NCBI RefSeq assembly: GCF_007859295.1
Contig: NZ_VOHB01000002.1
Coordinates: 931,624 to 995,623 of the forward strand
Source of the DNA: Planococcus sp. CPCC 101016
GTDB taxonomy: Bacteria; Bacillota; Bacilli; Bacillales_A; Planococcaceae
Length of the DNA: 64,000 bases
Direction: 5' to 3'
The position numbers and the translations under genes are program-made. This document shows, one piece after another, positions 27,076 to 35,808 of this stretch. The notes under the pieces were generated by a model that searched no databases, was not told the origin of the DNA, and was given only the letters and a program-made list of their open reading frames with translations. Every line of letters starts with the position of its first letter. Within the stretch, counting starts at the first letter, position 1.

Positions 27076-28292
27076 ACAGCGTAACCTCCTTTCAGACGGG
27101 ATGAAATGGATCGGGGCACGGCTGCCATGACGACGAACGTGTTAACCATCCAATAGAGGGCGGGATACCAGGCTGCCCAGAAATAGTATTTAAATACACG
27201 GTTGTATCGGGAATCGATTAAGAGTGCAACGAATAATTGAATCAGGCTGATGAACACCAGAACAAAGGAACTGAGTGTAAACCAAAGGAACATATCCTGC
27301 AGCGTGTCGGCCGTAAACAGCAATAACAGCGTGACGGAAAGCCAACAGAAAGCCCACAGGATACTGGCGCATTGCTCGAGGTAAATAGGCCAGATTCTCC
27401 GCTGTTTCCAGCTGAACAAGACTCTCCAATGGCGAAGAATGACTTCCTGGCCGCCCTGTGCCCAACGGACGCGCTGTTTCCAAAGTCCGGATAAAGTTTC
27501 CGGTACAAGCATCCAGCAGATGGCCCGGGGTTCATAACGGATATCCCAAAATCGCTTTTGGAGTTTCCAGCTGATCGCAATGTCATCCGTAATCATATCG
27601 CGGTCCCATAAGCCGACATCCACAAGCGCTTTTTTGCGGAAAGCGACCACGACTCCAGAGACAGTCATTACTTTCCCAAGCAGCCTCTGTGTCCGCTTAA
27701 TCGCTCCGATGATCGAAGAATATTCGACCAGCTGCATCCGGCTAAGCAGGTTATTGCGGTTGCGGATAGCGGGATTGCCGGTCACAGCTCCAAGTCTTTC
27801 TCCACCTTTGAAGAAGTGGCGGATCAAATAATAAGGAGCGGTATCAGCAAGTAGGGCATCCGAGTCGACGCAAATAAGGTACTCGGCTCTGCTTGCGAAT
27901 AAGCCGACTTGCAGAGCATTCGCTTTGCCGCGATTTTCATGCAGCTGAATGGCTCTGACAGTATCGTATTGCTCTGACAATCTTTTGATTATTTCAGCGG
28001 TCCTATCTTTCGAGCCATCGTTGATTAGAATGATTTCTTTTTTGGGATAAGAAAGTCCGGTAAGGTTGCGGACGGTTTCTTCAACGGTCTCCTCTTCGTT
28101 ATAGCATGGCACCAGTATACTGATCATGGGCCAATCGACTTCCTCAATGTTTAAAGAATCAACTTTGGACTCTTTGGTTCTAAGGAAAAGGAGGGAGCCG
28201 GCCATCCAAAAAAGGGCCATCGCAAAGGGATATGCAAAAACAAATGCCGTTATGAAAATATAAGGGCCGGAAAAAAGTTGAGAAAATCCCAT
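27033..28292 (-). CDS. pgaC: Poly-beta-1,6-N-acetylglucosamine synthase (GT2, PgaC/IcaA type)
   Basis: 419 residues, first gene of the operon, ATG after AGGAGG. Membrane helix at 8-35, then a GT2 domain with VPCYNEEETVEETV, LINDGSKDRT, CVDSDALL (DxD), MITDDIAIS (catalytic TDD) and KQRVRWAQGG (the Q-x-x-R-W motif of processive transferases), followed by three or four C-terminal helices. It polymerises UDP-GlcNAc and passes the chain through the membrane. All catalytic motifs are intact. A c-di-GMP turnover gene starts 1.46 kb upstream on the other strand. Confidence 0.92.
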   Translation of the reverse strand: MGFSQLFSGPYIFITAFVFAYPFAMALFWMAGSLLFLRTKESKVDSLNIEEVDWPMISILVPCYNEEETVEETVRNLTGLSYPKKEIILINDGSKDRTAEIIKRLSEQYDTVRAIQLHENRGKANALQVGLFASRAEYLICVDSDALLADTAPYYLIRHFFKGGERLGAVTGNPAIRNRNNLLSRMQLVEYSSIIGAIKRTQRLLGKVMTVSGVVVAFRKKALVDVGLWDRDMITDDIAISWKLQKRFWDIRYEPRAICWMLVPETLSGLWKQRVRWAQGGQEVILRHWRVLFSWKQRRIWPIYLEQCASILWAFCWLSVTLLLLFTADTLQDMFLWFTLSSFVLVFISLIQLFVALLIDSRYNRVFKYYFWAAWYPALYWMVNTFVVMAAVPRSISSRLKGGYAVWNSPDRGMKKKAS

Positions 28293-29748
28293 TAGTATAC
28301 CTCCTATCTGAATTTTTTAAACATTTAAATTACGATGTCACAACTATAACCAAGGGGGTAAAAAGAGTCAATGATTTTACCGAAAAAACAGGAAACATAC
28401 AGAGTGGTAAGTTTAAATACCTATTTTTAGTTATGTGAATTACATATTATTATCTTTGATATTAATATTTTATTTTAGCTGGTGGCTGCTTATGGCAACT
28501 GCCATAGAGCAAGTAGACAGTTAAAGTCTTCAGCAACCTTATTTTCCGTTTTGTAAAAATGATCGGGACATTACTTCACCATGTGCATTTCATGTATTGC
28601 TGCACGAACTTTGTCTTCTTCTGAAACCCGTTTCCAGGGAAAGTTCCAAAGTCAAAATTCCATTTGCTTAAAAAGTGGGTCGGATCTTTATTGGGTGTTT
28701 CAACTGGGACTATCCGTTGCCTGATAGGATCTGGATTTGTAGAAGCGCCGCGATAAATTTATATTTGTTAACGGGATATTAAGAAAGTTGGATGAGCTCA
28801 TCGAGGACTCTCTAAAACTACAATGATCGCTGCTGTTAAGGTGGGGCACTCTGCAGTTGCAGGCAACTACTTAAGCATAGGAAATAATCCAAGCTTGAAA
28901 GTACAAATTGCATGAGGGCATTTTAATGAGTTCAGCAATACATATAATAAAAAAACGTAAATATTCTAAATAATCTTCCTTTTTGACGCAATAATGGTTT
29001 ATAATCAGCTTATTGATGAAATATGATTAAAAATTATTAAATAAATAAGTTAGGTTAGGTAATAATAACTATATATATCCATGTAAATATATTCATTTTT
29101 TACGAAAACTGTGTATAAAGTCTCTTATTATGGAAAATTTAAGTACTTATAGATTCATTGAAAGATGTGAGGCAATACTTCCTCTTAATATAAAAACGAT
29201 GCGATGAAGGTGATATTGAAAAAGAAGTTGAAAGCAATATAACCAATTACCGGAATTAGAGACGCCAAAAGGGAGTGTCAGCCTAATGAACATGCTACTA
29301 ATCGGTAGAGTTGGCTATATCGGTTCTCAGACATCCATCGGCTTGCTGTAAGAAGGACGTCCAGTAATGATTACTGGTGACTTCTGCAGCGGTAAGCATG
29401 GAACAAATGACCATATCATGCAGCGTACAGATGGAGAAGTGGATTTTTATAAGAATGATGTAACGGATGCACAAGTGGTTGAGAAGGTTTTCAGCAGTTG
29501 TGAGGATGACTGGATAAATAGACTTGAGATGGAAGGGACGAAGGGACTCGATAAGGCATTCGGATAATGACGAACTTACCGGAGGAATTGCGACGTTATT
29601 TATAAGCTGAAAATAACTATTCTGCAGAGAGAGCCTTTTAGCTGATTTTTATTATGAATTTAAATTTATTTAATTGGATAAAGGGCAATTTCAGGATCAA
29701 AATGCAGCATTGGATTTGTGATCCAAGCAATCTAGGGAGGCAGTGGCA
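28293..29748. other. 1.46-kb decayed intergenic region between pgaC and the GGDEF-EAL gene
   Basis: Its pgaC end holds the AGGAGG site and an AT-rich promoter area. Around 28775-28830 one frame reads ILRKLDELIEDSLK, weakly like the R-K-x-x-LDEL motif of bacterial sugar transferases, with stops nearby. A galE relic follows at 29286. The remainder shows no gene. Confidence 0.5.
29286..29567 (+). pseudogene. galE (UDP-glucose 4-epimerase) N-terminal relic
   Basis: Reads MNMLLIGRVGYIGSQTSIGL, the GalE NAD-binding start (GxxGYIGSHT), then a TAA stop at 29349, then continues in the same frame as GRPVMITGDFCSGKHG ... VDFYKNDVTDAQVVEKVFSS, matching the next GalE strand and the DxxD region. It ends about 90 residues in. 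The first Gly of GxxGxxG-type context and later catalytic parts are missing, so it cannot be functional. It suggests that an exopolysaccharide sugar-nucleotide gene once lay beside the PNAG operon. Confidence 0.75.
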
Positions 29749-31863
29749 ATGGGTATAGTAAAAGATAAGGCGTTTAAAAATAGAGGATATATGAAATATG
29801 AAAAATCTGTGAGCAAAGATATTTCCTATAATCAGATGTTTCAAGTCATGATAGAGAATGCATCTGTCAGCATGTATGTGTTAAAAGGAGAAGATTTTTT
29901 ATATGTGAATCAAAAGCTTTGTGACATGACCGGTTATTCAGAAGAAGAATTCACCAGCGGAGAAGTGACAGTGAAAAAGTTGGCTCATCCAGACGACATG
30001 TCGATTGTGAAAGAGAATACCAGGAAAAGGGTGGAGAACAAAGGGGCGAGTATTCGTTGCCGGGTGAGGATGTATAGAAAGAGCGGAGAGTTGCTGCACA
30101 TCGAGCTTCAATCGACCAGTTTTCTTCAAGGTGGAGCGATAATTTCATATGGTTCGGTAGTAGATGTGACCGCAGAAGTCGCCTCAAGCGTATTGCTGCA
30201 GGAAAGTGAAGAGCGGGCGAGATCTCTTTTCCACAATAATCCGGATGCTCTTTTCCATTTTGATTTATCCGGAAACTTCCTGGATGCGAACACGGGATGT
30301 GAGGAGCTGACCGGTTTCGGGAGGGATGAATTGATGGACATGTCGTTTGCCCCTCTTGTTGCCCCGGAAGATTTACAGATTGCTGTCGAATATTTTGAGG
30401 AAGCTGCAAGAGGAATTTCGAACAGCCATGAAATCACCATTATCCGGAAAGATGGGCAGCGCAGAAATATCGAAATCACTAAATTTGCTATGAATTCCGG
30501 TGGAAAAACAAGAGGCGTCTATGGCATAGCAAAAGATATTACACAAAAAGTTGAGCATAAAACGCTGATGGAAAAACTTGTTTTCTATGATTCGTTGACC
30601 AAGTTACCGAATCGCAAATTATTCGAAGATCGGCTGGAACAGGTGTTAAACCATTCAAAAGAGCAAGAAAACCGGCCAGCTGTGCTGTTTTTGGATTTGG
30701 ACCGCTTTAAATTCATTAACGACTCGCTGGGTCACCACCTGGGAGACGAATTCTTAAAAATCGTTTCACACCTGTTGGAAGAAAATGTACGGGTTACAGA
30801 TACAGTCGGAAGGTTTGCGGGAGACGAATTTGCGATTTTGCTGCCGAATATCACTGAAGATGAAGCTGTACTGCTGGCAAAAAGGCTCAACACGATATTG
30901 GCGCAGCCATTTGACGTCAAAGGCCATTCCGTCACCGTGTCTGCAAGCATCGGAATTGCTTTCAGCAACGGAGAAGAGGAAAACATAGACCAACTGATCA
31001 AAAAAGCGGATACTGCCATGTATTATACGAAAAAACTGGGTAAAAACAATTACACGGTCTATACCGAAGAACTGGATCAAAAAGCAGTTTACAAGCTGAG
31101 AATTGAAAAAGATTTAAAAAACGCAATCGCCAATGATGAATTTTCTCTTCACTATCAGCCGATCACCAATTTGAAGACAAAGGAAATCAATGCGGTGGAA
31201 GCGTTGATCCGTTGGAATCACCCTCTCCTGGGTATGATCCCGCCAGGCCATTTTATCCCGATTTCTGAAGAAAGCGGACAGATTGTGCCGATCGGCAAGT
31301 GGGCGCTGCAAGCAGCCTGCTTCCAAAACAAGAAATGGCAAGAGCAGGGGGTTCCGCCTTTTAAAGTTTGTGTGAACATTTCAGCCATCCAGCTGCAGCA
31401 TCCCAACTTTATCAAGACAGTTAAGGAAGTGTTGGAAGAGACGGGTCTTGCTGCGGAATGGCTGGAACTCGAAGTGGCAGAGGGCATTCTCTTGGGAGAC
31501 ATAGTAAAATTACAGGAAAGCTTATGGGATCTGAAGAAATTAGGTGTTTCTATTTCCATCGATAATTTCGGAACCGGTTTAACCTCGCTCAGCTACTTAA
31601 GAAAGTTTTCGTTCGACCAAGTCAAGATTGATCGCAGTTTCATCAGCGACATCAGCGAGGATTCCGATCAAAAGGCCATTACCTCTACAATCATTTCACT
31701 GGCTCATAAATTTAATATGAACGTAGTTGCTGGTGGAATTGAAGACGAGGCGCAGTTGGAATTTCTACAAAGTGAAAATTGCGATAGTGGGCAAGGTTAT
31801 TATATCAGCCATCCGCTGCCGGCGGAAATGCATGAGCTGGTAAAGGATTCGCAAAGAGCATGA
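29749..31863 (+). CDS. PAS-PAS-GGDEF-EAL protein with degenerate EAL site
   Basis: 704 residues; the ATG at 29749 lies 8 bases after AGGGAGG. Two PAS domains (~25-140, ~150-265), GGDEF (~290-445, with AGDEF as the signature), EAL (~460-700). No membrane segment, so a cytosolic c-di-GMP sensor. EAL keeps Glu484 (EAL) but the metal pair DDFGTG reads DNFGTG (Asn606) and the catalytic Glu of AEGIE is Gly662. The paralogue at 39786 keeps both. Phosphodiesterase activity is therefore probably lost, leaving a cyclase, a c-di-GMP-binding or a silent role. Faces away from the PNAG operon 1.46 kb upstream. Confidence 0.9.
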   Translation: MGIVKDKAFKNRGYMKYEKSVSKDISYNQMFQVMIENASVSMYVLKGEDFLYVNQKLCDMTGYSEEEFTSGEVTVKKLAHPDDMSIVKENTRKRVENKGASIRCRVRMYRKSGELLHIELQSTSFLQGGAIISYGSVVDVTAEVASSVLLQESEERARSLFHNNPDALFHFDLSGNFLDANTGCEELTGFGRDELMDMSFAPLVAPEDLQIAVEYFEEAARGISNSHEITIIRKDGQRRNIEITKFAMNSGGKTRGVYGIAKDITQKVEHKTLMEKLVFYDSLTKLPNRKLFEDRLEQVLNHSKEQENRPAVLFLDLDRFKFINDSLGHHLGDEFLKIVSHLLEENVRVTDTVGRFAGDEFAILLPNITEDEAVLLAKRLNTILAQPFDVKGHSVTVSASIGIAFSNGEEENIDQLIKKADTAMYYTKKLGKNNYTVYTEELDQKAVYKLRIEKDLKNAIANDEFSLHYQPITNLKTKEINAVEALIRWNHPLLGMIPPGHFIPISEESGQIVPIGKWALQAACFQNKKWQEQGVPPFKVCVNISAIQLQHPNFIKTVKEVLEETGLAAEWLELEVAEGILLGDIVKLQESLWDLKKLGVSISIDNFGTGLTSLSYLRKFSFDQVKIDRSFISDISEDSDQKAITSTIISLAHKFNMNVVAGGIEDEAQLEFLQSENCDSGQGYYISHPLPAEMHELVKDSQRA

Positions 31864-32053
31864 AATTTGGCCTGTCCTTGCCTTTTGTTCACATGGTGTC
31901 CAAGTCAGATTATCCAAGGCAAATGCATGATGAAACTGCCACAATCAGGAATTCCAAAGGTGTCCAAATACGGAGTCGACATAGCTGGAGGAATTCTTGG
32001 ACAGCTAGTTTGGCTGAAGCAAGGACTATAAAAATACGGTGAAACGATTGTTC

Positions 32054-32088
32054 AGCAAGAGCAGTGAAAATTACTGCTCTTGCTTTTT
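32054..32088 (+). terminator. Terminator downstream of the GGDEF-EAL gene
   Basis: GCAAGAGCAGT / ACTGCTCTTGC perfect 11-bp stem and TTTTT. Confidence 0.85.
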
Positions 32089-32091
32089 AAT

Positions 32092-32141
32092 TGCGTTAAT
32101 AAAGATCGGCCTTAGTTTTGTAATGCTGGCGACGATGCGGA
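32092..32141 (+). pseudogene. Short UPF0316 (DUF2179) gene fragment ending at a palindromic repeat
   Basis: One frame reads IKIGLSFVMLATMRI, close to ISLSFVTLATIRM at the N-terminus of the intact UPF0316 protein just downstream. The similarity stops exactly where the dispersed palindrome begins at 32141. The whole gap 31864-32295 holds no other gene. Confidence 0.55.
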
Positions 32142-32168
32142 TTGTGTGGGTGCCTGGCACCCACACAT
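32141..32168. repeat. Dispersed palindrome
   Basis: ATTGTGTGGGTGCCTGGCAC and its mirrored right arm, joined to the UPF0316 fragment on its left. Confidence 0.9.
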
Positions 32169-32295
32169 CTTTTTTTTATGTGAGATATGTAGCAGTTCAC
32201 TCATATCGCGTTTATTCTTTTTTGACAGGGGAAAAAAGATAACATCTTATAAATAATTATGGAAAATATTACAAATAAAGAAAGGGAGAAATTTT

Positions 32296-32841
32296 ATGTT
32301 GGATATTCATCCGCTCTTATTGGTGGTTATCATTTTCAGTATCAGTCTCAGTTTTGTCACCCTGGCGACAATCAGGATGATACTGACATTGAAAGGCTAT
32401 CAATATTCAGCTGCGGCGCTGTCGATTTTGGAAGTGATCATTAACATCCTGGGTCTGGGGCTGGTACTGGATAATATTGCGAATGTACAGAATTTATTGG
32501 CCTATGCGCTTGGTTTTGCATCGGGAGTTGTCGTCGGTTCCAAGATCGAAGACAAACTGAGTCTCGGATATGTGACAGCGAATATCATTTCTCAGGACAA
32601 CAGCGGGAGGCTGGCTGTGCAATTGCGGGAAAAAGGCTATGGGGTGACGGACTGGGAGGCGAACGGTTTTGAAGGTAAGCGCAGTTCGATGCAGGTCCTC
32701 ATGCCTAAAAAGCAAGAAGTGACTCTGTACCGGACCGTCAAAGAACTGGATCCGCATGCGTTCATTGTGGCATATGACGCCAAAACGATTTACGGCGGGT
32801 TCTGGATACGCGCCATCAAAAAACGGAATATCGCTAGGTAA
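32296..32841 (+). CDS. UPF0316 / DUF2179 membrane protein
   Basis: 181 residues after AAAGGGAG. Three N-terminal membrane helices (LLLVVIIFSISLSFVTLATI; SAAALSILEVIINILGLGLV; LLAYALGFASGVVVGSKIED) and a C-terminal DUF2179 domain (~100-181, AVQLREKGYGVTDWEANG ... VAYDAKTIYGGFW). This is the UPF0316 layout known from Bacillus YebE. Its function is not established. It is flanked on both sides by copies of the dispersed palindrome. Confidence 0.88.
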   Translation: MLDIHPLLLVVIIFSISLSFVTLATIRMILTLKGYQYSAAALSILEVIINILGLGLVLDNIANVQNLLAYALGFASGVVVGSKIEDKLSLGYVTANIISQDNSGRLAVQLREKGYGVTDWEANGFEGKRSSMQVLMPKKQEVTLYRTVKELDPHAFIVAYDAKTIYGGFWIRAIKKRNIAR

Positions 32842-32851
32842 ATTGTGCGGG

Positions 32852-32875
32852 AATTGTGTGGGTGACTGGCACCCG
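32852..32875. repeat. Dispersed palindrome, degenerate copy
   Basis: ATTGTGTGGGTGACTGGCAC followed by CCGC; the core has a mismatch and the right outer arm is lost. Confidence 0.75.
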
Positions 32876-33065
32876 CTGGAAGAACCGCAAAAAATAATTA
32901 TTTTAGTATTTTACTATCCCTAAATGTTTCGTGCAGAGAACCCATCTCCTAGTTGATTTGCCCTTTTGTTACTGAGATTTTCTAATAAATTTTCCTGATT
33001 TCTGTTTAAAACGGTTCTGGCTGGGGAAATATTTCATATCTTGAAATAACTTAGGGGGAAAGCAG

Positions 33066-34484
33066 TTGGAACGTTTTTTACAGGGGATTGCTGATTTTTC
33101 AGCATGGTTATGGGGAATTCCGCTCATCGCCATGCTGTTGATATCGGGTCTTTATATGACAGTTAAACTTGGATTTTTTCAATTCCGTTATTTTGGTTAC
33201 ATCGTTGGACAAACGTTCGGCAGCGTCTTTAAAAAGCCGAAAGGAGAGGGAACCGTTACGCCTTTTCAGGCGTTGACGTCTGCTCTTTCTTCTACCATCG
33301 GAGCAGCCAATATTGTCGGTGTTCCAGCAGCGATCATGTTCGGTGGACCGGGAGCTATTTTTTGGATGTGGGTGATTGCGTTGATTGGCATGGCGCTCAA
33401 ATTTGCTGAAAGCGTACTTGCTGTCGAGTACCGTGAGAAAAACGCCACTGGGGAGTTTGTTGGTGGGCCCATGTATTACATGACGAAAGGTTTGAACATG
33501 AAGTGGCTGGGCATTTGGTTTTCGTTCGCCTTGATGATTGAATTGATTCCAAGCATCATGGTTCAAGGGAATTCCATCGCCAATACGGTAGAATCGACCT
33601 TCCAAATTCCTTCATTGTGGACGGGGATTGCGACTGCCGTTCTTGTCTCAATTGTTGTATTCGGTGGCATCAAGCGAATCGGCAAAGTCACTGAAATTTT
33701 AGTTCCGTTTATGGCATTGGTTTATGTCGGCGGGGCCTTGTTGATTCTATTCATGAATATTAGTGCAGTTCCTGAATTCTTTATGCTGATTTTTAACAAC
33801 GCATTTTCTCCTGCCCCGGTTATGGGCGGTTTTGCAGGTGCAGCCATTGTGGAAGTCATTCGTTGGGGATTTGCCCGTGGCCTTTATTCAAACGAGGCTG
33901 GACTCGGTACGGCACCGATTGCACATGCAGCTGCCATGACTGACCATCCTGTTCGTCAAGGATTCTGGGCAGTCATTGGTGTGGTCGTCGATACCTTGAT
34001 CGTCTGTACGGCAACGGCTTTTGTCATTTTATCTTCAGGTGTTTGGACGGGAGAAGGCGCGATGGAAAATTCCTCGGCGTTGACGAGCCTTGCCTTTGAA
34101 TCTTATTTCGGCGAACTCGGCGCTATTCTCGTTACCGTCTCATTGATTTTCTTTGTTCTCTCAACGATCCTTGTCGTTATTTTCTACGGCGCCAAGCAGG
34201 CTGAGTTCCTGTTCGGCATGAAAGCGTCTTATGGCATGCAAGTGGTTTACATCCTTGCCGTCATTTTAGGCGCGGTAGGTGCAGCAGAAGTGATCTGGGG
34301 ATTCCTCGACATCATGTTGGCGGCCATCCTCATTCCGAACGTCATCGCCATCCTGCTGTTAAGCAAGAAAGTGAAAGCATTGACCACAGAGTTTTTCACG
34401 TCGGATCGGTATTATAAAAAAGATCAAAAAGAGAAAAGAAGAAACAAAGAGAAAAAAGCAGCGAGAGCGGGTTATGATTCTTAA
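33066..34484 (+). CDS. Sodium:alanine (AGCS family) symporter
   Basis: 472 residues, TTG start 7-8 bases after AGGGGG. AGCS hallmarks: FQALTSALSSTIGAANIVGV, GPGAIFWMWVIALIGMALKF, EFVGGPMYYMTKGL, and RWGFARGLYSNEAGLGTAPI. About eleven helices. It should import alanine or glycine with Na+ across the membrane. Complete; the Lys/Arg-rich tail is cytosolic. Monocistronic, with a dispersed palindrome immediately after the stop that may also act as its terminator. Confidence 0.92.
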   Translation: MERFLQGIADFSAWLWGIPLIAMLLISGLYMTVKLGFFQFRYFGYIVGQTFGSVFKKPKGEGTVTPFQALTSALSSTIGAANIVGVPAAIMFGGPGAIFWMWVIALIGMALKFAESVLAVEYREKNATGEFVGGPMYYMTKGLNMKWLGIWFSFALMIELIPSIMVQGNSIANTVESTFQIPSLWTGIATAVLVSIVVFGGIKRIGKVTEILVPFMALVYVGGALLILFMNISAVPEFFMLIFNNAFSPAPVMGGFAGAAIVEVIRWGFARGLYSNEAGLGTAPIAHAAAMTDHPVRQGFWAVIGVVVDTLIVCTATAFVILSSGVWTGEGAMENSSALTSLAFESYFGELGAILVTVSLIFFVLSTILVVIFYGAKQAEFLFGMKASYGMQVVYILAVILGAVGAAEVIWGFLDIMLAAILIPNVIAILLLSKKVKALTTEFFTSDRYYKKDQKEKRRNKEKKAARAGYDS

Positions 34485-34513
34485 TTGTGTGGGTGCCAGG
34501 CACCCACACAATT
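34483..34513. repeat. Dispersed palindrome, full copy
   Basis: Perfect 31-base palindrome centred on GGTGCCAGGCACC with AATTGTGT/ACACAATT ends. It touches the stop codon of the alanine symporter gene. Confidence 0.95.
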
Positions 34514-34589
34514 TCTTTGAATGCTCCTCGTTTTTCATCCATAATAGAAGATAGCTAGTCACAAAGTTTGGAAAGGGTCAGGTGAATCG

Positions 34590-35210
34590 ATGGATAGCAT
34601 TATTTTTGATTTGGATGGAACGCTTTGGGATTCTCGGGAAGTTCTTGTCGAGGCTTGGAATCAGGTATTAAAGGAAAACGACGTGCAACGTGAATTGACA
34701 AAAGACGATGTCAAAAGCGTAATGGGGCTGCAGCAGCAAGAAATCGGGCAAACTTTGTTTCCGGAGTTGTCCAGTGACCAACAGCAGGACTTGTTGCGTC
34801 AGTTTTCTACAGCTGAGTGCAAACAGCTGCGGGTTCAAGGCGGGCAGTTGTTTGAAGAATTAGAGACGGTATTAAAAGAGTTGGAAAAGCACTATCAATT
34901 GTTTATCGTCAGCAATTGCCAGGAAGGCTATATCGAAAGCTTTTATGCCTACCATGAGTTGGATAAGCATTTCCGTGATTTCGAAAATCCGGGAAGAACG
35001 GGGCTGACTAAAGGCGAAAACATCCAACTGGTGATGGAGCGAAATGGTTTGAAAAACCCCGTATACGTGGGGGATACAGAAGGGGATCACAAAGCTGCGA
35101 AATCGGCAGGAGTTCCTTTTGTTTACGCCGCTTATGGTTTCGGGGAAGTTAGCGGATATGATCATTCGATCGACAAGCTTGAGGATCTCTTGGAGTTGTT
35201 TGTTAAGTAG
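34590..35210 (+). CDS. HAD-superfamily hydrolase (subfamily IA)
   Basis: 206 residues. Motif I DLDGTLWDS (nucleophile Asp), motif II FIVSNC, motif III Lys in GLTKGENI, motif IV YVGDTEGDHKAA. A cap domain sits between I and II. It resembles phosphoglycolate-phosphatase/beta-phosphoglucomutase-like members. Substrate unknown. Cytosolic, monocistronic, with a terminator after it. Confidence 0.9.
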   Translation: MDSIIFDLDGTLWDSREVLVEAWNQVLKENDVQRELTKDDVKSVMGLQQQEIGQTLFPELSSDQQQDLLRQFSTAECKQLRVQGGQLFEELETVLKELEKHYQLFIVSNCQEGYIESFYAYHELDKHFRDFENPGRTGLTKGENIQLVMERNGLKNPVYVGDTEGDHKAAKSAGVPFVYAAYGFGEVSGYDHSIDKLEDLLELFVK

Positions 35211-35259
35211 CAGGTCAAATACCCAGGAATGGTTTTCTATTAATGAAGCATAGGCACAA

Positions 35260-35308
35260 TAAATGCCACATCTAGAAACCCGAAAGGTTTTTGATGTGGC
35301 ATTTTTTA
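35260..35308 (+). terminator. Terminator after the HAD gene (AAATGCCAC type)
   Basis: AAATGCCACATC / GATGTGGCATTT arms and T-run. Similar outer arms to the terminator at 25633. Confidence 0.85.
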
Positions 35309-35336
35309 TGTTCGGCGTTTGCACCAATTCAATTCA

Positions 35337-35693
35337 TTAAGAACTTTTAACTTGGTCTTGCTTGATGACTTTCCGCGCTGTATGCTTGGCGCCCCATTCG
35401 TGCATGGCCTCAAGGACCGGCTCGAGGCTCCGGCCATATTCGGTCATGGAATACTCGACTTTCGGCGGGACTTGGGCATAGACTTCGCGTTGGATGATGT
35501 CTTCGTCTTCCAGTTCGCGCAATTGCTTGGTCAGCATTTTTTGTGTGATGCCGGGCATTTGCCGTTTCAATTCGCTGAAGCGTTTCGTGCCTTCCTGCAA
35601 CAGGTATAAAAGGATGACGGGCTTCCATTTACCGACAATGATGCCCAATGCATCGTCTACTTGGCAGTTTTCTGGTTTCTTTTCCAAGCTCAT
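35337..35693 (-). CDS. HxlR-family transcriptional regulator
   Basis: 118 residues with the HxlR winged helix: VDDALGIIVGKWKPVILLYL, RFSELKRQMPGITQKMLTKQ and a C-terminal dimer helix. A Cys at residue 10 in the N-terminal segment (ENCQVDD) is in the place used for redox sensing by several HxlR/YodB proteins. It is divergent from the monooxygenase/FMN reductase pair and probably controls it in response to electrophiles or oxidants. Confidence 0.9.
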   Translation of the reverse strand: MSLEKKPENCQVDDALGIIVGKWKPVILLYLLQEGTKRFSELKRQMPGITQKMLTKQLRELEDEDIIQREVYAQVPPKVEYSMTEYGRSLEPVLEAMHEWGAKHTARKVIKQDQVKSS

Positions 35694-35808
35694 TCCCCCC
35701 CCTTGGTATCTTTTTGTATACTATACCACTTTGAAGTGCGTACTTATCAATAAATGCTTTATTGCTTATACTGATACGAGAGGCAAGAATAGAAAGGTGG
35801 ATCCACTG
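35694..35808. promoter_or_regulatory. Divergent promoter region with candidate HxlR operator
   Basis: Contains the palindrome GTATACTATAC (35716-35726) and the dyad AAGTGCGTACTT (35734-35745) between the HxlR gene and the monooxygenase operon. A site for HxlR is inferred from position and symmetry only. Confidence 0.4.

Noticed and set aside
29743-29748. GTG start for the first GGDEF-EAL gene
   Set aside because: It lies only 2 bases from the AGGGAGG site; the ATG at 29749 has normal spacing.
31860-32042. 60-residue frame overlapping the GGDEF-EAL stop
   Set aside because: Overlaps by ATGA, which can mean coupling, but has no family resemblance, low-quality composition and no conserved features.
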